DNA of 18,755 bases from Acanthaster planci (Eukaryota > Echinodermata > Asteroidea > Valvatida > Acanthasteridae): the NCBI RefSeq assembly GCF_001949145.1, contig NW_019091416.1, positions 478,359 to 497,113 of the forward strand, read 5' to 3'. Numbering within the stretch: the first letter of the stretch is position 1; every line of letters begins with the position of its first letter. Position numbers and translations under genes: made by a program. The notes below the pieces were generated by a model. It saw only the letters and a list, made by a program, of their open reading frames with translations, did not search any database and was not told the origin of the DNA. This document shows, piece by piece, positions 9,378-16,686 of this stretch.

Positions 9378-9738
9378 GCAAGTGATAATTTCTGCTGAGT
9401 TGATTTGCATGAAAAGTGCTTCTGCAGTTTGTTTTTGAAAAAGGGGATTGTTTGGCTGAAAAAAAGGTGGGATTGTAAAAAGATTGGGGGGGGGATCTAC
9501 TCCCTGGGTTTGGGAGCTTCCATCTAAGGGCAAAGTTGAAAAATGGTCCTAAGTGCCTGAGAAAGTAGGGAGATGGCATTTGAAAAATGGCTATCTGGTA
9601 CTTGCAGGCTTGGAAGCTACAACTTTTTGGGAGGGGAGTGTGTTTTGTGTGAATGATTAAAAATGTAATTGGCTGACCCACCGAAAATTGAAAAGATATG
9701 GAAAGATCTAGGACATGGCAATAAATCAGTGTTTGTTT
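9378..9738 (+). repeat. dispersed repeat family 2, copy B
   Basis: Second copy of the family at 3212-3564, same orientation. It differs by many substitutions and indels, for example a G-run at 9485-9493 where copy A has no such run, and an insertion of about 20 bases near 9540-9560. A 232-codon minus-strand open frame (9214-9912) crosses it entirely. Copy A has the corresponding reading shifted between frames, so the frame is not conserved within the family. Confidence 0.85.
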
Positions 9739-9987
9739 GAGGAACTGCAGTAATGTCAGCTTGCATGTTACTGTTACTGAGCCCTGAACCTTGTTGATTT
9801 TAACACTGTTTTCAGTGGGGCTTGAATAAGTGCACTGCACCCCACGTATCGAGACCTTTAAATGCGGCCTGTGAGCTGTAGGTACACGTGCCGTATTTTT
9901 GCCACTACCCAAATTAGAAGTTATCTTTACCAGTTGTAAATAGAATGAAAGAAAAAAGTCTCCCTTAAACTTTTCCTATCATTTCAG

Positions 9988-10163
9988 AATAGAAACTGGT
10001 CTTGTCCCACTTTGAAGTTTGAAAACTATACTAATCAATTCCCCATGAGCTGGGACCCATGGCCTAGTTCCCTGGCCTCTTTCAATCTAAAAGCTATTAA
10101 TTTGATTGACCCAAAACAGTTGGCCTGCTATCTTTTACACTCTTCTTTTTTCACCCTCAAACA
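9988..10163 (+). CDS. candidate exon, unrecognised protein
   Basis: A pyrimidine-rich acceptor (AAACTTTTCCTATCATTTCAG) ends at 9987. In phase 0 the frame opens NRNWSCPTLKFENYTNQFPM, continues through SWDPWPSSLASFNLKAINLI and includes DPKQLACYLLHSSFF. It stays open to a TAG at 10258-10260. The donor chosen, AACA|GTACCC after 10163, is weak but leaves phase 2, which suits the exon at 10935; the exon could instead be terminal and run to 10260. The block IDPKQLACYLL faintly recalls the start of RasGEF catalytic domains, but that is too short to rely on. Confidence 0.33.
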
Positions 10164-10330
10164 GTACCCTAATAACTTGTGCAGATTCCCTGCGAGGTTT
10201 TTCATTAACCCAATCAAAGTGTTTGTCACCCCTGCCATGGGACTCTTGCAAAATCAATAGGAGTAATTTGATTGCTAAGTGAAAAGAGGGGGAAAAAAGA
10301 AATGGAATGCCTCCATATTCCACTTCAAGA

Positions 10331-10346
10331 ATGTACATGTACATGT
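10331..10346. repeat. ACATGTACATGT run
   Basis: ATGTACATGTACATGT, two overlapping ACATGT palindromes; same class as elsewhere in the window. Confidence 0.85.
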
Positions 10347-10934
10347 GTGTACTGTTTCATTTGTTTACTTGTGCATGGTATGGGCAGAATAGTACTTGGG
10401 GTTGAGTCAATATGCTGCTACATTTGGTCAAATTGAGGAAGGCGAAGTGGTTTGGATTGTGAGACATTTCTCTTCTAACTTTTGATCTCACCTGAATTGT
10501 ACAGTTCATATTTTTGGCTTTTTGACATGAAAGTGGTTGCTTGTTAGTTTTCACTTTTCAGTAACGACCAGTTCAAAAGACGCCATGAATATGTACAGTA
10601 CGTACACTTAACTTCATATCTTCAGGCTCAGTATACACGTTCCTGTTTTTTTATAAAGCATTAGGCATGATGTTTGAACATGCATGGCTAACACTAATCA
10701 AATTGAAAGCGTGGGGCTGTTTGGTTTAGGTATAAATTTCACTTTAATAGCTAGTAACTCGATTGCACACACGTAATAGCCTTCTGAGACACATGTACTT
10801 TCTTGATGTCGCCAGTTTACTAATGCGATTTCCATTTACCGATCTGATAGCCCCGGCCAGCAATTAGCGGTGTATGAAAGGCTGGGTATGAATGCATAAT
10901 GCCATTAAGTCTATTAAAAATTCATTTGTTTTAG

Positions 10935-11027
10935 GGGAATGCACGTTATACTTCCAGAAAGTCACAGGTTCAAGAAGGATAGGGCAGACACTGCAGAAGT
11001 GAATAAAGAGGAGGATTTTAGCGTCAG
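10935..11027 (+). CDS. candidate exon, unrecognised protein
   Basis: An acceptor (AATTCATTTGTTTTAG) ends at 10934 and a donor GTCAG|GTCTGA follows 11027, giving 93 bases. Entered in phase 2 the frame reads GMHVILPESHRFKKDRADTA, then EVNKEEDFSV, a charged hydrophilic segment. Phase 0 has a stop. Phase 1 is open for 21 codons (ECTLYFQKVTGSRRIGQ) before a stop. An in-frame ATG at 10939 could make this a first exon. It fits onto the exon at 9988 if the donor after 10163 is used. No domain is recognised. Confidence 0.33.
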
Positions 11028-11117
11028 GTCTGAGCTTGTAATGTACATGTATGCGGATTGCAGTACGGTGTACAGTGTAATTCGACCACCAGAATTAGAA
11101 GCCATTACTGTGGTGGC

Positions 11118-11230
11118 ACAACGCGCGTGGACAGGTGGTACGCGCGCATTATGTGCCTTTTCGACCAACAGGGTGTCGTGATTTGCCAAACGCACGCGCG
11201 CGTCAAGCTGAAGAATGTGCGCGTGAGTGC
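11118..11230. promoter_or_regulatory. CpG-dense patch, possible regulatory element
   Basis: Clusters ACGCGCGTGG, TACGCGCGCATT, CACGCGCGCGTC and TGCGCGTGAG lie within about 110 bp, while CpG is sparse in most of the window. The runs lie in imperfect inverted repeats: GCACAACGCGCG near 11116 against GCGCGCATTATGTGC near 11142, and GCACGCGCGCGTC near 11192 against GTGCGCGTGAGTGC near 11217. An alternating purine-pyrimidine stretch of this sort could be a promoter-type element or a Z-DNA-prone site. No TATA box or initiator was identified. Confidence 0.35.
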
Positions 11231-11814
11231 AGTACCACCGCAGTTAGGCCGTCTAATTGAATTAGTCAATAGTTTAAAGGAACCGTCACATAGGATTTTT
11301 ATGACTTAAACACACAAAAGACAGCTTTCTTTATCGGTACATGTACACATCACAGTGACTTTCCACTTCCTTTGTCGTAGTAAAAGGGAGAAATTTCAAC
11401 ATTTTAGATTTACATGTATGCTAATGAAGGTTTCCATATTCATGAGGCAAAGCATGATGTCATTCAAGGTAGAACAGAAGGCCTCCATAGCTTTTGTGCA
11501 ATATATGCATGTAAATCACACATTTCTGCATTTTTAGGGAACTTTCCAAATTATGCATGTACAGTACAGCACCTTTTGCAACCAAGACTACTTAGGTCCC
11601 TGGTATCAGCCAAGTAGAAGTAATGCTGAAGTCCATGAATGGAGTGGCATACAGTAAATCGTTTAAAACATCTGTTCCGCAACGCCCATGCTGCGCGATC
11701 CCACGTAACTGTCCGCCATTTACTGTACTACCAGCGGTCTATGACTTGACGTTGGTTCTGCATGCAAAATCTAAATCGGCATGTACGTTCATGCATTGCA
11801 TCCTGCTCGGAGAG

Positions 11815-11899
11815 GTACACATGTACATGTAAATTCATGAATATGCAGCACACGCGTATGACGTGCCGTGTGTGTAGTGTGTGTGTACATGTACATGAA
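11815..11899. repeat. clustered ACATGTACATGT palindromes
   Basis: Two ACATGTACATGT-type runs lie at about 11819-11830 and 11885-11897, separated by a TG/CG-rich stretch. A related TACCGGTACATATG word follows at 11904. Confidence 0.8.
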
Positions 11900-12071
11900 A
11901 ATATACCGGTACATATGCATTATGTGTGCTATGAATATGCAATACTGGTTTTTCTGATCGGTCATTGGTAGTTGTGACAACAGTGATGTCTCAGTTGTGA
12001 TTTTGTGTTTGGTTCGTACGCTATAGGTTCTGGACACAGTCGAGAACGAACATGTACAAATACATAATTTA

Positions 12072-12256
12072 CAGTGGAACACATTATAACAAGGTCCTTG
12101 GGACTTCATTAATAACCTTGTTAAAATAGCTTTCTTGTGTTATCAGTAATGAAACAGTAATGAAAAGAAAAAAAAAGAAACACCAAGACTTGGGACCTAA
12201 CATTGTCCTTGTAATAAATATGACGTCTTATAACTCTTCCTAACCATGTTCAACTG
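12072..12256. mobile_element. possible decayed Tigger/pogo-like (TcMar) remnant
   Basis: The sequence TA|CAGTGGAACACATTATAACAAGG at 12070 resembles termini of Tigger/pogo-type elements, which insert at TA and often start CAGT. Next comes GGTCCTTGGGAC. Just downstream is an inverted copy: ATTATAACAAGG (12083-12094) against CCTTGTTAAAAT (12116-12127), 11 of 12 bases paired. Further on, TTGGGACCTA and GTCCTTGTAATAAAT (12190-12220) and TTATAACTC with TTCAACTG (12229-12256) look like a degraded inverted right half. No transposase is present. The family resemblance is from memory. Confidence 0.4.
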
Positions 12257-12370
12257 CATGTACATTGTGTACATTTCGCCAGGCGTGCATACATGTACAT
12301 TATGTGCGTGTACATGTACATGTACATATGCATACATTGTACTACATAGAAAATACTGTACATGTACATA
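12247..12370. repeat. densest ACATGTAC palindrome cluster
   Basis: At least five ACATGTA-type words fall within about 120 bp, including TACATGTACATGTACAT at 12311-12327 and TACTGTACATGTACAT near 12354-12368. The spacers are TATGTGCGTG- and ATGCATAC-like. Confidence 0.8.
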
Positions 12371-12416
12371 AACTGTTCACACTGATATGAATTTTTTTTC
12401 TGTCTCTTGGGTTGTG

Positions 12417-12463
12417 AATAAAACAAACCGTTTTCAGCCGGTAGACACTTTGTCTGTGTGTTT
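12417..12463 (+). terminator. possible polyadenylation site
   Basis: AATAAA at 12417-12422 is followed 28 bases later by a T/GT-rich element, TTTGTCTGTGTGTTT (12449-12463). The order and spacing match a canonical metazoan poly(A) signal. Other AATAAA words in the window lack such a follower. It could end a plus-strand transcript, but no terminal exon is firmly placed upstream. Confidence 0.28.
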
Positions 12464-13050
12464 AATTTACTTGAGTAGTGTTATGATTTATGATTAGCCC
12501 TACTCATCAACAATTAAACATTAACAGTCAGTACCGAGTGCACACTTATGCATGATGTTGGGGCAGAAAACACTTCTGCCGAAAAAGAAGGTTAAAATTG
12601 GGGGGGAGATGCAGATTAGCGAAAATGCTGGTGAACTAGTAACAAGCCATCACTGCTAGCAAGTGAGAAAAAAAATAGTGCCCTTATGCATAGGTTGATG
12701 AAAGTATTGTCTAAGATTTGAAAAACTACTACCTTCTATTCATTTCCAATGAAAACTAGTATATGTAGATGTTGTTTGTCTTTTAACACAGCAACATGCA
12801 TGAAAACAAGTTTAGCAAACCTGTAAAGTTTTTTGTGTACCTGTCTTTTTCTCTCTGACCCGTCCCCTTCCCAGAGGGAGAAATGAGACACAAAAAGTGC
12901 TCCGACATCACCAGCTTAAAATTGATGTGTCATTGCCCTCTGTATGTGCATGATTGCCAATGTCACAAAAGCTGCAGTGCATGCAGAATCACGTTCAAGT
13001 AGGCAGTCAGAATCAAGTACTTAGTGAACTGTTGGAAATTTCATTGACAG

Positions 13051-13121
13051 GGCTACATTTAAAATTGCGTTGTCGGAATTCTTGGCTTCTGGTCATATGT
13101 ATTTCTGCAGATTTTGCACAG
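13051..13121 (+). CDS. weak candidate exon
   Basis: An acceptor (GTTGGAAATTTCATTGACAG) ends at 13050. Entered in phase 2 the frame reads ATFKIALSEFLASGHMYFCR and on to a TAG at 13148-13150. A donor CACAG|GTCTAC after 13121 is possible, or the exon may be terminal at the stop. The phase matches the exit of 10935-11027. Another frame over the same bases is open as well (12954-13160), so the call is weak. No family is recognised. Confidence 0.22.
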
Positions 13122-13150
13122 GTCTACCATCTGGGCTCCCTTCTCAATAG

Positions 13151-14522
13151 CAACTCATGAAAAAAATAGAATTTACTTATCTAATGCCAAAATCATAAGT
13201 TAGGATTTGAAAAATACATTTAAGGGTAAGGAATTTTAAGGGTAAAGTAATATCCTCAACATGAAAAAGCGGTCACAGAATAAGTGATCAGAAGTTAATA
13301 TGGCCAGTTCAGTGTATGTTGCTGGCAATTCTGGGAACAAGAAAAAAACTAAGAGTAACCCACCTACTCATAAATGTCTTGGAAGAAGAGTTTTGAACGA
13401 GTAAATCTGTAGACTTATCATGGTTTCGTGCAGCAAGCTATTTCAAGAAATATCCACGCGGCGTGCAAACTGTGATGTTGATGGATTAACAAAGATCACG
13501 CGCACCTAGAGCTCCGTTTGCCCTGGCGTGAGTTTTGACCCAAATTTGCAACCGATCTCACGGAAAACCCATATCTGAAAAAAACGAGCCTTGGGGCAAT
13601 CCTTGGATTTTAATATGAGAGGGTAAAAATTGTGCTGGTCATGGTAGATTGATCGTGTCCTTCGATAAAAAAGATGATGGCTTCTCATTGTTGCCGAGTA
13701 GTGATATGGAAAAAAATATTGCTGGATGTTAAAAGTTTAACGAATTGGAGGTTAATGTTCAATGTACTTTTGGGGCATTGACATAGTGTTTAAGCCAAGT
13801 TTTGTGAAGAATTCATTTTAGGTGCACGTCTGGACCCACAAAGTGGTTGAAAAATTGTTCACCCAATTTAAAGGTGCTTGTTTTCCCACTGCCTGAATTT
13901 TTCTTATCTGTCCTAGTGTTGATGAAGAGGGTGTGATTTAATCCTCAATAAATGACACCTGTGAGTCTAGCTTAATTGGATCTCAAGATGTAGCCTGTTG
14001 TATATAGCCTGTACACAACTGCCTTGTTTTATGGAGCTGCATTGATCTTTTGAGTTTCTGTCTTCAACGTGCTGTCCTTGATCTGCAGTATAAGTGAGTG
14101 CCCTGTCTTGCATGTATTGCAGTGGATGTTGCATTGGGGTGTCAGACTCCATATTATTGCTGTGAAGGCATTACCAATTTGCCATCCAGTTCGTATGTTG
14201 TCCTCAGAGTCAAAGGGCCTTTGCTCTGCCACCCTGGATTTGATATTGCCCCTAAGCCAACAAAATAATGGAGTGTGGTCTGGTGACCTCAGGCAGCTAT
14301 TTTATAGGATTACCAAGTCCAGCTGCCAGCCAACTGCTACTCTCCTATATTAAGCTAGAGCTCCATCTTCTACAAACCAAGCCTGTTGAATGAATGCAGC
14401 TCCATTATGCTGTTGCCTAGAGCTGGGGTCTAATGTTTGATTTATAAAGCTGAGGTAAGTAGCTCCGTTTAAATTGTCATAAATAAGTACTGGTCGGATG
14501 AGTCTTTAACTTACATTTCCAG
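13151..14522. other. no gene seen
   Basis: Open frames of about 60-94 codons overlap on both strands. An AATAAA at about 13945 is followed by only a weak GT-rich stretch (CACCTGTGAGTCT). A short GGGTAA repetition occurs near 13223-13246. Nothing else is supportable. Confidence 0.5.
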
Positions 14523-14658
14523 GGACTGTTGCCAGAAACTTTTGACAATTTTGGCCTTAGTTTCATAGACGAATGCAGCAGAAAGGTTGCCCTTAGAAGC
14601 ACATTCATGGAAGTTGACTTCATCAATGATGAAAACTTGGCTTCAGATATATGTTCAG
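14523..14658 (+). CDS. candidate exon, unrecognised protein
   Basis: An acceptor (GAGTCTTTAACTTACATTTCCAG) ends at 14522. Only phase 0 is open. It reads GLLPETFDNFGLSFIDECSR, then KVALRSTFMEVDFINDENLA and SDICS, a globular-looking mix with regular acidic and hydrophobic residues. The likely donor is TTCAG|GTCTGT after 14658. The frame remains open to TAG at 14721-14723, so GTTTGT after 14715 is a second donor; both leave phase 1. The minus strand is also open but reads less like a protein. No domain is recognised. Linkage to the upstream candidate exons needs at least one further exon, because the phases do not meet directly. Confidence 0.45.
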
Positions 14659-14715
14659 GTCTGTTAGTGAGCCAATTGCAAAATTCCATCCTGCGCTATG
14701 GATCACCTGGGCTCG

Positions 14716-16419
14716 GTTTGTAGGGCCGTTTCATTCTGTAAGGATTCCATTCGATGTCTTTCTTCACAATTAGCATGAATGTACTAGTACGGTAGATCTG
14801 GAAAAATTGGATGCACAATTGCGTCTACTTCTCGCTCTTGGATATTAGCGAAACTCCCTTTGAACAGCTTCAATGTTTGCAGGTGACCTCCCCTCCCATG
14901 CAAATTTCTGTCAACAAAAGTTTATAACAAGATTTTTTTTTCATCCTTGGCTTGGAAAGCACTCTAATGCCAGAAAATCTGTTCTGCCAATGCTGTTGCG
15001 CCACACTGTTAAAAGATGAAATATGTTACTGCAGCAAAGGTCCTTTCAGGAGTGAGATTTGTCAAGAATTTTCATGATTTCAGGATGTTTCAAATGTTCT
15101 CTTTTAGAATCTGGAAAATCCTGTGTTTATTATTAATGTGTCTTTATGCTTTGAAGTTGATAGTTAGTTCAAGAAATGGGTATTTTAAGGGTTGCTGATT
15201 CATGTAGGCAAACACAAATCTATTTATACCGCTAAGTTTATGCCACTATTTGGCCCTCTTAAACCTCTGGTGATTATTTCGTGGATATTTCATTTTCCTC
15301 CAATCTCCTGTACCTTTGTCGTTGGGTAAATTGAGCTTTCATTTTTTATTTTGACCGTGACAAGCTTTGCATGTGGCAAAACAGCAGGGCTCTGTTTCAG
15401 ACTTAAACACAACTCCATGGTTAAACCCTCCCTGACCAAGCACTCTCACTCAGTCTGTACTACCATCAACATTCAACAGAGAAACTGCAGTTATGTAATA
15501 TTATGCAACAGTGTTCCAATACTTACCAGACAGAGGCTAGGAATCTCTAAACTTTGGAAGAAAGTAAATGTCAACAGTGGGCCACTGTACTTGTTTCGTT
15601 GTGGGGAGTCATGCTTATACATGTAAGCACTCCTGTGGATAAGACAGTTTTGTACATGCCATCTGTTGTGGGTCGTATCTAGTCAACGTGTTTGGGGAGA
15701 AATTATAAGAGAAATTGATGTGGAGACATTCCGTGGGCACTTACAAGGAAAAAAGCAGTAAATGTGTCTAAAGACATGCTGCCATTTCTTCTCTCTTTTT
15801 GTGGGAGGAGGCAGATTTGGCAGATTTGGCAGGTACCTGTACCCCTGGTCGTTATCCAAGACAATCATGCCACTAAGCAGGTGCCAACTAGCACTTTCCT
15901 TGTGGCCAGAGTGAGTGAGGAGCATGCTGTAATTATTGTATCATGCTTGTCCCATTAAATTGTATAGGGGTGGGTCATCCTTGCCTCTATCAACACTAAG
16001 TTTATGCTCTCTGGGGGCTGCCAACTAAACTGATTAAAAAATCCAATATAAGTCTAATAATTTGGGGGTTGGCTATTGCTTTGTGAAAACCACACATTGT
16101 GCATATACTTCTTTATGCTATGGGGTCAGCTGACACATATTGACCAGTCAACAGCCATGGCCTCATGTTCCTCCAAGGTTGCCTCACAATTTCTTTAAGT
16201 TGGCTCCAAAGCATATGAAGGGGATGGATGAGACAGTCAGTGTGAGTTCAAAGCAAGAAAACATTCTGTCGGAGTCGATATGGACTAGCCCCACGTTTTG
16301 GGGGAGAAATTCCTCCTGCGTCTTGTTTGTCAGTCGTTTGTAATTCTATACCTTTTCTTGATTAAACCTCACTTCCATTCGCCACCCGTTAAGATACAAA
16401 ACACTGTCAGACATGTCTG
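14716..16419. other. intron-like or intergenic, no firm gene
   Basis: Apart from the dispersed repeat at 15153-15305, only short possibilities appear. One acceptor before 15084 gives CFKCSLLESGKSC before a stop. A 42-base segment at 16200-16241 lies between TTCTTTAAG and GTGAGT. Neither has enough support. A direct 9-bp doublet GCAGATTTG occurs at 15811-15828. Confidence 0.45.
15153..15305 (+). repeat. dispersed repeat family 1, copy B
   Basis: Same-orientation partner of 95-240. It carries GAAGTTGA, CAAGAAATGGGTATTTTA, GTAGGCAAACACAAAT and TTAAACCTCTGGTGATTATT, then TCGTGGATATTTCATTTTC. The core is better preserved than the flanks. Confidence 0.7.
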
Positions 16420-16633
16420 TTACTGTTGAAATCTAATTACTCTGTCCGTGAGATGTGCGTTGGGCTTATCGGGAATTGCTGGGACTTTGTATCCATCAGC
16501 AGGTAGCGTGTGCTTGAAATTTACTGGCGACAGATCCTTTGGCACAGTGAAGTTCTCTTTATTCTGCCTTGATTGTGCCTCTGTGTTGTTATCACTCACA
16601 GACATTGAGGCATTTGCCTTGTTGACCAGGCAC
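16420..16633 (-). CDS. candidate minus-strand terminal exon or small ORF
   Basis: Reading the minus strand, a good acceptor (GTGTTTTCAACTTTTACAG) ends at 16634. After one base completing a codon the frame runs CLVNKANASMSVSDNNTEAQ, then SRQNKENFTVPKDLSPVNFK, to a TAA at 16420-16422: 70 residues, hydrophilic and Asn/Lys/Pro-rich. Alternatively, there is no intron and an ATG at 16686 opens an 88-codon ORF beginning MARIPVKSCLCRVFNFYR. The C-terminal part contains HTLPADGYKVPAIPDKPNAH. No poly(A) signal is seen just downstream on this strand. No family is recognised. Confidence 0.33.
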
Positions 16634-16686
16634 CTGTAAAAGTTGAAAACACGACACAGACAAGATTTTACAGGAATCCGCGCCAT

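Noticed and set aside
9214-9912. 232-codon minus-strand ORF, the longest in the window
   Set aside because: It spans the whole of dispersed repeat copy B and its flanks. The matching region of copy A is read in shifted frames, and no domain or conserved frame is visible.
11538-11595. Possible exon after ATTTCTGCATTTTTAG
   Set aside because: All three frames are open over so short a length, the donor GTCCCT is poor and it does not fit the phase of neighbours.
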